A model generated the notes under the pieces. The model was not told where the DNA came from, searched no databases, and saw only the letters and a list, made by a program, of their open reading frames with translations. Below, piece after piece: positions 53,389-61,400 of a DNA stretch of 64,000 bases; position 1 is the first letter of the stretch, and every line of letters begins with the position of its first letter. Source of the DNA: an uncultured Draconibacterium sp. (GTDB lineage Bacteria > Bacteroidota > Bacteroidia > Bacteroidales > Prolixibacteraceae); contig NZ_OY781464.1 of assembly GCF_963676735.1 (NCBI RefSeq), positions 529,001 to 593,000 of the forward strand, written 5' to 3'. A program made the position numbers and the translations under genes.

Positions 53389-54333
53389 ATGAAAAAAAAC
53401 TTTTATTTTATTTTTCTTTTCTCCTTTGCCAGTTTTTTTTGGACTAGCTGCGACAAAGATGATATGCCGTCAACCATTAATATCCCTGATGAGAATTTCG
53501 AATCAAGGTTAATTGAATTAGGTTATGATGATGTTCTTGATGGATATATAAATCCAGACAGTGTTAGTTGGGTATATAAGTTAAATCTTTATGATTGTGG
53601 AATTGACGATTTAACAGGAATTGAGCTATTTGAAGATTTGAATGTTTTAACTTGCGGGGGTAACCCCTTGACGTTTTTAGATGTTAGCAACAATGAGTCT
53701 TTAAGGGAGTTGTCTTGCACGAATGCTCCGCTAACTAGATTGGATGTAAGCAACAACCCTCAACTAAAGGTTTTAGATTGTTCAGAAACTCTAATATCAG
53801 ATTTGGATGTGAGCTATAACGTACGGTTAACTTCTTTAATCTGCTCTAAAACTCAGATTGCAGAACTGGATGTAAGCAACAACGCTCAACTGACTTATTT
53901 AGATTGTTCAGAAACTCTCATTCCAGAATTAGATGTTACTGGGATTAATTTATTGGAAAATCTGCTTGTTCATGGTACGGAGTTGGAAAGTCTTGATATC
54001 AGTCAAAATCTGAATTTGGAACTCCTTGTTTTTGGCTCCACTAATATAACAGATATAGATGTTAGTAATAATACCTCCTTAATTTTTATCTCCTGTAGAT
54101 GGAGTAAGCTAACAGGTCTGGATGTTAGTAATAATCCAGGACTAATTCATTTAAATTGTTCTACAAATGAGCTAACAGGTTTGGATGTTAGTAATAATCC
54201 AAAACTGATAAGTTTTGAGTGTATTGAAAATCCTCAACTTTCATGTATAAAAGTGAGTGAATATCAACTAAATAATATTCCCGATGGTTGGGTCAAAGAC
54301 TCTTCGGCGGAGTATTCTACAAACTGTTACTAA
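53389..54333 (+). CDS. Leucine-rich-repeat lipoprotein
   Basis: 314 residues, lipoprotein signal FWTSC near 20. An N-terminal cap (INIPDENFESRLIELGYDDVLDGYI, about 30-60) of the type seen before LRRs in Bacteroidota is followed by about ten repeats of 21-22 residues with consensus L-x-x-L-D-V-S-N-N-x-x-L-x-x-L-x-C (about 65-285) and a short capping tail with Cys. The last repeats are near-identical in DNA (54109-54140 and 54172-54203), which implies recent repeat duplication or conversion. Such proteins usually sit on the outer membrane surface and bind proteins or glycans. Inside the element it is a cargo gene, with a surface adhesion or recognition role inferred. Confidence 0.85.
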   Translation: MKKNFYFIFLFSFASFFWTSCDKDDMPSTINIPDENFESRLIELGYDDVLDGYINPDSVSWVYKLNLYDCGIDDLTGIELFEDLNVLTCGGNPLTFLDVSNNESLRELSCTNAPLTRLDVSNNPQLKVLDCSETLISDLDVSYNVRLTSLICSKTQIAELDVSNNAQLTYLDCSETLIPELDVTGINLLENLLVHGTELESLDISQNLNLELLVFGSTNITDIDVSNNTSLIFISCRWSKLTGLDVSNNPGLIHLNCSTNELTGLDVSNNPKLISFECIENPQLSCIKVSEYQLNNIPDGWVKDSSAEYSTNCY

Positions 54334-54433
54334 TAAGTTTGCTCTTCGCCTTATCCTTGGGGGACTTTTTGCCTTAAACTTAAGCATGCTAACTGAGGTA
54401 GATATTTGCGTTGGCTGGGGACTTCAACCATGA

Positions 54434-54500
54434 TCCTTGTTGTTCCCTGTACCTTGTTTGCCTTGTATGTCATTATTTCAGGACCTAGGTTACCGGGAAC
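54434..54500 (+). repeat. Hairpin repeat, copy 2 of 3
   Basis: TCCTTGTTGTTCCCTGTACC (54434-54453), a loop of about 33 bases, then AGGTTACCGGGAAC (54487-54500). GTTCCC pairs with GGGAAC and GTACCT with AGGTTAC (one bulge). Located 100 bases after the LRR gene. Confidence 0.6.
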
Positions 54501-54640
54501 TGCGCTTTATGACAATGTTATTATTGGCTCAATTTTTGTTATACATACTGCTTAGTGACGGAAGACGTTCTTTCATGTTTTGTTTTGTGGCTCTTCTTTT
54601 ACCGGAATTTTGATGGTGCACCTTGATGTAGCCGCAAAGA

Positions 54641-54685
54641 GTAAATTAAAATGTCATAAATTAAATTGCTGTAAATTAAATAGTT
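54641..54685 (+). repeat. Three 15-bp iterons upstream of the RepA-like gene
   Basis: GTAAATTAAAATGTC (54641-54655), ATAAATTAAATTGCT (54656-54670) and GTAAATTAAATAGTT (54671-54685) share TAAATTAAA with an exact 15-base period. They end 21 bases before the ATG of the RepA-like ATPase. Tandem AT-rich iterons next to a Rep-type gene suggest a replication origin for the excised circle or an autoregulatory operator. Confidence 0.55.
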
Positions 54686-54706
54686 AACAATTTAAAACAG
54701 ATTAAA

Positions 54707-56254
54707 ATGTTCAATTATTTAGTAGAACAACAAAATTTAGACATGGACTTTGTAATAAGTCAAGTAAAAAATGGTACAGTCTCGAACTGTATTGATAGCG
54801 AGCTTTTAAACTCAGTTATTAATCTTCCAAGTCAAACCACCTATGTATGTGTGGATGATTTGAAAAAAGAGATTGACCAAACGTTCATTGACAACGTGGG
54901 AAATATTGGTCGGAATTTGAAAGACATCAAGCATATTCATCATTTGCTGGAATGCATTAGTAATAAGAAGTTTAATGATCTTGTTATTTTGAATGATATC
55001 ATTGATTCTGAAACTAAAGTTGTGAATAACCTGTATGATATTGTCGATTCCAGACGTATTCACAATCGATTCTGCGATCTTTTTGACCTTGACGGTTTAA
55101 GAGACGCAGTAGAACATCGTAATCGAAGATTATGGGGTACTCTTTTTCAGGAAGGGACTAACACAATCTTATTTTCGGATAACGGTGTTGGTAAAACACA
55201 ACTTTGCATGATGCTTGCGAATGGTCTAGCCAGAGGTGAAAAAACTATATTTGATTTGGAAGTTGAAGACTCACCATCTCCAAGATTAGTTTTATACTAT
55301 GATTTTGAGATGTCAAACCAGATGCTTTTAAAACGCTGTGGCTTTAAAGAATTATCTGATTTGGAGAATTTAACACAGGAAGACATCACAGACAGGCTTC
55401 CTCAATTCATCCGGGTTGATTTACATTCGATGCGTTCAGACCTTTTAAAGTTTGGTGTCGATAAGGATGTTTTAAATGAATCATCAAAAATTCGTCAGCT
55501 GTTTACTCATATCGAATGGTATTTGAAGAATCACGAGGAATACAATATTGTGACCGTGGTTGATAACATCACTTCCATATACAGTAGAACTGAAGATAAT
55601 AGGTCTGCTCAGATATTGATGAATGACTTCAATGATTTAAAACAAGAGTATGGCTCAAGGATTACTAATTTAATACTTGCTCATACTCCAAAAGTGAATC
55701 CTGAGCAGCAACTTCGAAAGGAACATTTAAAAGGTGCGAAATCACTTTCCGACTTGGCCGATGCCGTTATTGGTTTAAAAGACTCCTATCAGGACAAAGA
55801 CCTTTTCTACCTGAAACAGGTTAAGTGTCGATTGGATGGAGTTGAATTTGGTGAAGATAATGTTTTAATCTTTAAACGTACTGAGGATGACAATGGTGCA
55901 TTCTCTCTCGTTGTTAAAGGCACAGACAGGGAAGTCGCCCATATCAAGACGGAAGAAGCCCGGAAGCTTGAAATTGAAGCTGCTAATGAGGATTTATATG
56001 AGAGTATAACCGATGCATTTAATGTGTCGTTCAATTCTCTCGATGAATTTCCTTCGCATGTAGCTATGGATGAACGTTCTGATTACATTTTTAATGCATC
56101 AGACATATCCAATATTATTTCTGAGGATTCTGATGCGTATTTCCCTGAAAGACAGATAACCAGAGCTCTAAATGCTAATGGTTTGAAGTATAAAGGTCAT
56201 AGAATAAAGGGTGGACAGTCCAAAAAGGGCTATTTACTTGAAAGACTTACTTGA
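54707..56254 (+). CDS. RepA-like AAA ATPase / helicase-type protein of the element
   Basis: 515 residues. The N-terminal 130 residues are helical and not recognised. A RecA-type AAA_25 ATPase domain (about 140-400) resembles RSF1010 RepA and the ATPases of Bacteroidota mobile elements: Walker A FSDNGVGKT with Lys163-Thr164, Walker B LVLYYDFE at 194-201, VVDNITSIYSR near 285 and the sensor-like NLILAHTPKVNPEQQLRKEHLKGAKSLSDLADAVIGL near 320-355. The C-terminus (about 440-515) looks like a winged-helix domain (ISEDSDAYFPERQITRALNANGLKYKG). Likely a hexameric helicase that opens or unwinds the element DNA, consistent with iterons directly upstream. Terminated by its own hairpin. Confidence 0.8.
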   Translation: MFNYLVEQQNLDMDFVISQVKNGTVSNCIDSELLNSVINLPSQTTYVCVDDLKKEIDQTFIDNVGNIGRNLKDIKHIHHLLECISNKKFNDLVILNDIIDSETKVVNNLYDIVDSRRIHNRFCDLFDLDGLRDAVEHRNRRLWGTLFQEGTNTILFSDNGVGKTQLCMMLANGLARGEKTIFDLEVEDSPSPRLVLYYDFEMSNQMLLKRCGFKELSDLENLTQEDITDRLPQFIRVDLHSMRSDLLKFGVDKDVLNESSKIRQLFTHIEWYLKNHEEYNIVTVVDNITSIYSRTEDNRSAQILMNDFNDLKQEYGSRITNLILAHTPKVNPEQQLRKEHLKGAKSLSDLADAVIGLKDSYQDKDLFYLKQVKCRLDGVEFGEDNVLIFKRTEDDNGAFSLVVKGTDREVAHIKTEEARKLEIEAANEDLYESITDAFNVSFNSLDEFPSHVAMDERSDYIFNASDISNIISEDSDAYFPERQITRALNANGLKYKGHRIKGGQSKKGYLLERLT

Positions 56255-56273
56255 AGTTCTTAAAAACATTTTT

Positions 56274-56304
56274 AGGGCTGTTTCTTCGGAGGCAGCCCTT
56301 TTTT
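56274..56304 (+). terminator. Rho-independent terminator after the RepA-like gene
   Basis: AGGGCTG (56274-56280) pairs with CAGCCCT (56293-56299) around a 12-base loop, followed by a six-T run. It lies 20 bases after the stop. Confidence 0.88.
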
Positions 56305-56308
56305 GCAC

Positions 56309-56367
56309 GTTCCTTGTTCCCTGTACCCTACAGAACGGGTATTTTAGAACTTAAGGAACCGGGAACC
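56309..56367 (+). repeat. Hairpin repeat, copy 3 of 3
   Basis: GTTCCTTGTTCCCTGTACCC (56309-56328), a loop of about 26 bases, then GGAACCGGGAACC (56355-56367). Pairings GTTCCC/GGGAAC and GTTCCTT/AAGGAAC are both perfect but mutually offset. Directly after the terminator of the RepA-like gene. Further hairpins lie between this copy and the next gene, e.g. GTTGCTT (56487-56493) / AAGCAAC (56503-56509); the remainder to 56588 shows nothing else. Confidence 0.6.
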
Positions 56368-56588
56368 GTTTTTCACCGATAAGCAAAGGTATTCCACGAG
56401 CCGGAAACACCAAGGGCATGTAAATCGAATGGATTGTTTATTTTAATGGTATTCGCCCCTTGTTTAATTCCTGCTCTTGCATGGGAGTTGCTTAACGGTT
56501 AGAAGCAACCGAGATGTGCTCAAACCAGAGCTTATTTCGGAGTTATTGGTTTCCCTTACTATTATCTCTACTCTCAATTTAATATTGA

Positions 56589-57407
56589 CTAAATATTTCC
56601 CTTTCTAACCTTCTTTTTGTGAATTTCAATAATTTCGGTATTCTTTAAAATGATATTCTCTTCCGTTTTTAGATTACGCAAGAAAATGAAATTTTGTGTC
56701 TGCCCCACAAAAGCAATATCCCCTTTTGTCTTTATTTGTTTGTCTTCTAAAATGATTGTTGCTTCATATAACGGATATCCTATTTTAACCTTCTTCTGCT
56801 TTATTGCATTAAAACTGAAGATGAAAATTAGAAATAACATGATATGCATTGTTATGAAAGAGAATGTGTCGTTTTTTTCCTCATAAAATATTGTACTTAT
56901 TTTATCAAATAACTTATAAAAAATGGGAGAAATGGCATAATATAAAAATAATAGCGTTATAAAAATAGATGACAGACCAACATCTAATAGTGCCGAATCA
57001 TTCTTGTTATATGCGCGTATTATAGGTATGAGATTATCTAATGCGATGTATAGCATTAAAAGTCGATATGCTCCTACTATGGACAGAAGGACCTTAATTT
57101 TTGTCCATAAACTGAATTTTTTTCTAAAACGTCTAACAGTTAGCAGCTTATATAATGTTACCACAGGGTTTCTCTTGTTCTTCTCCTCCTCTTCATCGAA
57201 AATGGATAATAAAATATTTATCAATCTGGGTGTAGCCACTATTAACAAGCTCAAAAGTATTGATGTAAATGACAGTGCCAACTCAGTGATATTAATGTAG
57301 TTGTATATTTCTACTTCAAAAAATGTATAATATATATACATGTTTAAGTAGCCGAATATTATTAATAGGAAATAACAAAAAGTAAGATACTGAATTATCG
57401 TCTTCAT
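56589..57407 (-). CDS. Multi-TM membrane protein of unknown function
   Basis: 272 residues, oriented against the other cargo genes. About five to six hydrophobic segments: YLTFCYFLLIIFGYLNMYIYYTF (about 6-28), ITELALSFTSILLSLLIVA (about 40-58), VLLSIVGAYRLLMLYIALDNLI (about 108-130), LSSIFITLLFLYYAISPIFY (about 148-167), and ITMHIMLFLIFIFSFNAI (about 186-203). The last 65 residues (YPLYEATIILEDKQIKTKGDIAFVGQTQNFIFLRNL, EIIEIHKKKVRKG) form a small soluble beta domain. No family recognised. AT-rich coding sequence and Lys/Ile-rich protein stand out from the PUL genes, in keeping with foreign origin. Nearest gene to the tRNA end of the element. Confidence 0.7.
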   Translation of the reverse strand: MKTIIQYLTFCYFLLIIFGYLNMYIYYTFFEVEIYNYINITELALSFTSILLSLLIVATPRLINILLSIFDEEEEKNKRNPVVTLYKLLTVRRFRKKFSLWTKIKVLLSIVGAYRLLMLYIALDNLIPIIRAYNKNDSALLDVGLSSIFITLLFLYYAISPIFYKLFDKISTIFYEEKNDTFSFITMHIMLFLIFIFSFNAIKQKKVKIGYPLYEATIILEDKQIKTKGDIAFVGQTQNFIFLRNLKTEENIILKNTEIIEIHKKKVRKGNI

Positions 57408-57756
57408 TGGATTAATATTAGAGCTTGGGCAATTTAACTAAAATTACCGATTATTGGTAGTGATCTCGGCTTGAATGCATATCGAAAATCATTCAACCCG
57501 GTTGGGGGCTCGGCAATGAAGTTACGGGCTATCTATTGATACATAATAACTTTTATACAACTTGATTGAGTTGCTGAACCCTGCGGGAGATTAATATTTA
57601 CTCAACCAACTCCTATAAAAGGGTATTATATACAATAGGGTTGCGATTGTCTGTTTCAATAAATATATTAGCGATTAGTTATTTGAATTATTAACCGGAA
57701 GTGTTTCCATCATGTTTCCACTTGGAGGAATTCATGAGAGGGGTTAGAAATTAAAA
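57408..57756. other. Non-coding right end of the element
   Basis: About 350 bases between the multi-TM gene and the replacement tRNA terminator with no credible gene. It contains the promoter region of the multi-TM gene (no clear box seen) and the pair of TGTTTCCA repeats at 57702-57720. Confidence 0.55.
57702..57720 (+). promoter_or_regulatory. TGTTTCCA pair at right end (candidate integrase arm sites)
   Basis: TGTTTCCA at 57702-57709 and 57713-57720, spaced 11 bases start to start and in the same orientation and spacing as the pair at 50011/50022 near the integrase. About 80 bases inside the right att site. Confidence 0.5.
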
Positions 57757-57795
57757 AGCTGATAATCAAGAGTGCTAAGTCTTTGAAAATCAGCT
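57757..57795 (-). terminator. Replacement terminator for tRNA-Leu supplied by the element
   Basis: On the minus strand AGCTGAT (57795-57789) pairs with ATCAGCT (57763-57757), with weaker inner pairing, then TTTTTAATT. It begins 8 bases after the tRNA 3' end and lies inside the element, so it replaces the terminator left at 49827-49859. Confidence 0.7.
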
Positions 57796-57800
57796 AATTG

Positions 57801-57854
57801 TGTGCCCAGAACAAGACTCGAACTTGCACGGGAAAATCTTCCCACAAGGCCCTC
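57801..57854 (+). repeat. Right attachment site within tRNA-Leu
   Basis: The 54-base partner of 49867-49920. It comprises the 3' half of the intact tRNA from the anticodon loop outward plus two bases beyond the discriminator. Integration therefore regenerates a full tRNA, and crossover probably occurs in or near the anticodon loop where the repeats end. Confidence 0.92.
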
Positions 57855-57888
57855 AACCTTGCGTGTCTACCAATTCCACCACCTGGGC
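57803..57888 (-). tRNA. tRNA-Leu (anticodon GAG)
   Basis: Minus strand, 86 bases without CCA. Acceptor arms GCCCAGG and TCTGGGC (one G-T pair), discriminator A, D-arm GTGGAATTGGTAGACAC, anticodon stem CAAGG/CCTTG with loop TTGAGGG giving anticodon GAG, a long class-II variable arm (GGGAAGATTTTCCC) and the T-arm containing GTTCGAGTC. The long variable arm and GAG anticodon identify tRNA-Leu reading CTC/CTT. CCA is not encoded. It is the integration target of the element. Confidence 0.95.
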
Positions 57889-57910
57889 ATTATTTTTTTG
57901 AACGTGCCTG

Positions 57911-57918
57911 CAAAACTA
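57911..57918 (-). promoter_or_regulatory. Probable -7 box of tRNA-Leu
   Basis: TAGTTTTG on the minus strand matches the Bacteroidota -7 consensus TAnnTTTG and lies 22 bases upstream of the tRNA 5' end. A well-spaced TTG for the -33 box was not found. Confidence 0.5.
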
Positions 57919-57980
57919 TAAAATTTCTTTTAACCTGCTTACTACAATCTGATTTTTTGTAATTCAGCATTTTTCACGAA

Positions 57981-58313
57981 TTATTTAATATTACGATCGT
58001 ATTCTTCAGCGAGCTCCAACTTTTTAATTGTTCCGTTAACAACAGTTGCCGTGTAGCGCGATGTTTTTTTTACCTGAGGAGTTACCATCGGGTCGAGCGT
58101 AAGTTTGTGTTGGCTGATCTCCGTACTTTTTAAAAATTCAACTTTTTCAAATATATAGATATCACTACTTTCATTGTTAAAAACGGTAATGGGCTTACCA
58201 AATTCCGATTCCATAGTAGATAACGGTTGGCCAATGTATGATTTTTGCACCATTCGTTGCGAACTGCACGAAACCAAAACAACCATAACTATACTAAATA
58301 ATAAAGCTCTCAT
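57981..58313 (-). CDS. Small lipoprotein with BamE/SmpA-like pattern
   Basis: 110 residues from the ATG at 58313 (MRALLFSIVMVVLVSC), which gives a clean lipobox at Cys16; the frame is open upstream from a TTG that would add six residues and spoil the signal. The mature part has QKSYIGQPLSTMESEFGKPITVFNNESSDIYIFEKVEF, the short two-helix, strand pattern of BamE/SmpA-like outer-membrane lipoproteins, then two beta strands (YTATVVNGTIKKLEL). Cellular role unknown; outer-membrane assembly or envelope stress is possible. Divergent from purL with about 180 bases between the starts. Confidence 0.6.
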   Translation of the reverse strand: MRALLFSIVMVVLVSCSSQRMVQKSYIGQPLSTMESEFGKPITVFNNESSDIYIFEKVEFLKSTEISQHKLTLDPMVTPQVKKTSRYTATVVNGTIKKLELAEEYDRNIK

Positions 58314-58444
58314 GTACTTAATTTTGCCCAAAGAAAACCAGAAAAAATGAAATCCGCCGTGTTTTAATCCTATTTAACGTTTTCGGTGTTAAAAAATGGT
58401 TGTCTTATTGTTATAACTTAACCAACTTGCCAATTAATATTTTT

Positions 58445-58452
58445 TATCTTTG
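58445..58452 (+). promoter_or_regulatory. -7 box of purL
   Basis: TATCTTTG matches TAnnTTTG exactly and lies 45 bases before the purL ATG. A TTG at 58427-58429 is 15 bases upstream, shorter than the usual 17-23 spacing, so the -33 box is uncertain. The leader of about 40 bases carries no obvious riboswitch. Confidence 0.6.
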
Positions 58453-58497
58453 CAGCGTGTTTTACAACATGTTCTTAAATTAATAGTTCGCTGCAAC

Positions 58498-61400
58498 ATG
58501 ATTCAATTCTTTAAAACTCAAAGTAACAGTATTATCGCAGTTTATTCTGCACAGCCTTTAGGCGACGAAAACATCGAAAAACTGGTATGGTTATTTTCAG
58601 GAGCCGAAAGTTTAAAACCTCAAAAAATGGATGGCTGGTTTGTTGGCCCACGTAAAGAGATGCTTACTCCGTGGAGTACAAACGCCGTTGAAATCACCCA
58701 AAACATGGGTATCGAAGGAATCCGAAGAATGGAGGAATTTTTCGAAGTAGAAAACGAAAAAGCAAAGTTCGACCCAATGCTTCAGGCAATCTACAACGGG
58801 CTCGATCAACAGATTTTTGCGATTGATAAAGAACCCGATCCGATTTTGAATATTGAAGATATTGCAGCGTATAACGAACAGGAAGGATTGGCTTTGAGCG
58901 ACGACGAGATTCAATACCTGAATTCGGTGTCGAAAGAAATGGGACGCCCGCTTACCGATGGAGAAGTGTATGGCTTTGCTCAGGTGAACTCGGAACACTG
59001 TCGGCACAAAATATTTAACGGAACCTTTATTATTGATGGAAAAGAAATGGAATCTTCTCTTTTCCAGATGATTAAAAAAACATCAAAAGAACATCCGAAT
59101 AAAATTGTTTCGGCCTACAAAGATAACTGTTCCTTCGTGCAAGGTCCGGTTGTGGAGCAGTTTGCACCAAAAACACAGGATAAACCCGACTTTTTTGAAG
59201 TAAAAGATATTGAAACCGTACTTTCGTTGAAGGCCGAAACACATAACTTCCCAACAACGGTTGAGCCCTTTAACGGTGCGGCTACAGGAACAGGGGGAGA
59301 AATTCGCGATCGTATTGCCGGAGGAAAAGGAGCATTGCCAATTGCCGGGACAGCAGTTTACATGACTTCTTACCCGAGAACGGAAGCAATGCGCTCGTGG
59401 GAACAGGCAACCGAAGAACGCGATTGGTTGTACCAAACACCGGAAGAGATTCTGATAAAAGCATCAAACGGTGCCAGCGATTTCGGTAACAAATTCGGCC
59501 AGCCGTTAATTACTGGTTCCTTACTTACTTTTGAGCATTTTGAGGACTTTGTAAAATATGGTTACGATAAAGTAATTATGCTTGCCGGAGGTATTGGTTT
59601 CGGAAATAAAAAAGACAGCCTGAAAGACGATCCGGAAAAAGGCGATAAAGTGGTATTGCTTGGTGGCGATAACTACCGCATTGGAATGGGCGGTGGTGCT
59701 GTTTCGTCGGTAGCAACCGGTGAATTTGAAAATGCCATCGAGTTGAATGCGGTACAACGTGCCAACCCTGAAATGCAGAAAAGAGCTTACAATGCTATTC
59801 GTGCATTGAGTGAAGCTGATGATAATCCAATCGTATCAATTCACGACCACGGTGCGGGTGGTCACCTAAACTGCTTGTCGGAACTGGTTGAAACTACAGG
59901 AGGAAAAATTGATACTGCGAAATTGCCTGTTGGTGATCCAACACTCTCGCAAAAAGAAATTATTGGTAACGAGTCGCAGGAAAGAATGGGACTGGTTATG
60001 AAACCGGAACATGTTGAACTGCTTCGTAAAATTGCCGAACGCGAACGTGCACCAATTTACGAAATTGGCGAAACAACCGGCGACATGCAGTTTACTTTCG
60101 AAAACTCAACAACCGGCGAAAAATCAATCGACTGGCAACTGGGATACATGTTCGGAAATCCTCCAAAAACCGTTTTGGAAGACGAAACCATCGTGCCGGA
60201 ATTTGATGAATTAGAATACAACTGGGAAGAAATATATGATCTTGTAGAGCAGACTATTCAACTGGAATCGGTGGCAAGTAAAGACTGGCTAACCAACAAA
60301 GTAGATCGCTCGGTAACCGGACGAATTGCCAAACAGCAATGTGCGGGCGAGTTGCAATTACCACTGAATAACTGCGGTGTTATAACACTCGACTACCAGG
60401 GAAAAGCCGGTTTTGCAACTGCAATTGGTAATGCGCCGGTAGCTGCACTGGTTGATGCAGAAAGAGGTTCGGTGCTTTCCATTGCCGAGTCGCTGACAAA
60501 TATTATCTGGGCGCCTATGCCTGATAAAATCAAAAGTGTTTCGTTGAGTGCCAACTGGATGTGGCCGGCTAAAAATCCGGGAGAAAATGCCCGTATTTAC
60601 AATGCCGTAAAAGCCGCCAGCGATTTTGCCTGTGCTTTGGGAATTAACATCCCGACAGGTAAAGATTCAATGTCGATGACACAGAAATACAAAGACGATG
60701 TGGTGTTGGCACCGGGTACAGTAATCATTTCATCGTCGGGCGAAGTTACGGATGTGAAAAAAGTAGTTGAACCGGTATTGGTAAACGACGAAAGTAAAGA
60801 GATTCTTTACATTGACTTGTCGTTTATTGAACGTGCATTGGGCGGAAGTGCTTTTGCGCAATCAATCAATAAACTGGGACGTGTTGCTCCAACCGTTGCC
60901 GATCCGGAAAAATTTGTAACGGCATTTAATAAAGTTCAGGATCTAATCGAACAGGATCTTATCCTTGCAGGGCACGATGTGGCTTCCGGAGGTCTGATCA
61001 CTGCATTGCTTGAGATGTGTTTTGCCAATGTAAAAGGCGGAATGAAAGTAGATGTAACTGCTTTTGAGGAAGAAGATCTGGCAAAAATTCTGTTGGCCGA
61101 GAATCCTAGCATTGTAATTCAGTGTGCCGATAACGACGAAGTGAAAAAGCAACTGACAGAAGCAGGTGTTGACTTTCTGTCATTAGGATTCCCTGTTCCT
61201 TACCGCAAAGTGAGGGTGATGAACCGTACCATTGAGGCTGACTTTGATATCAACTCCTTACGCGACTTATGGTTTAAAACTTCGTATTTATTAGACCGCA
61301 AACAAAGTGGAGAAGAAAAAGCCCTTGAGCGTTACCAGAATTATAAAAACCAGGCTTTAAAATTCGACTTTAAGAATTTCACCGGCAAAGCTGTCGATTT

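Larger units (their letters stand above)
49867..57854. mobile_element. Integrated element of about 7.9 kb in tRNA-Leu(GAG)
   Basis: A 54-bp copy of the tRNA-Leu 3' half (49867-49920) and the matching part of the intact tRNA (57801-57854) flank the region as direct repeats, 52/54 identical. They diverge exactly after the anticodon GAG bases. A tyrosine recombinase gene starts about 110 bases inside the left repeat. Contents: integrase, RadC-like protein, structured non-coding stretch, membrane miniprotein, J-domain protein, LRR lipoprotein, iterons with a RepA-like ATPase, multi-TM protein. No relaxase, coupling protein or phage structural gene is present, so it is a small integrative or mobilisable element or satellite rather than a self-transmissible ICE. 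Confidence 0.9.

Noticed and set aside
58450..58497. N-terminal extension of purL from a TTG
   Set aside because: It overlaps the TATCTTTG promoter box. The ATG at 58498 gives the expected N-terminus.
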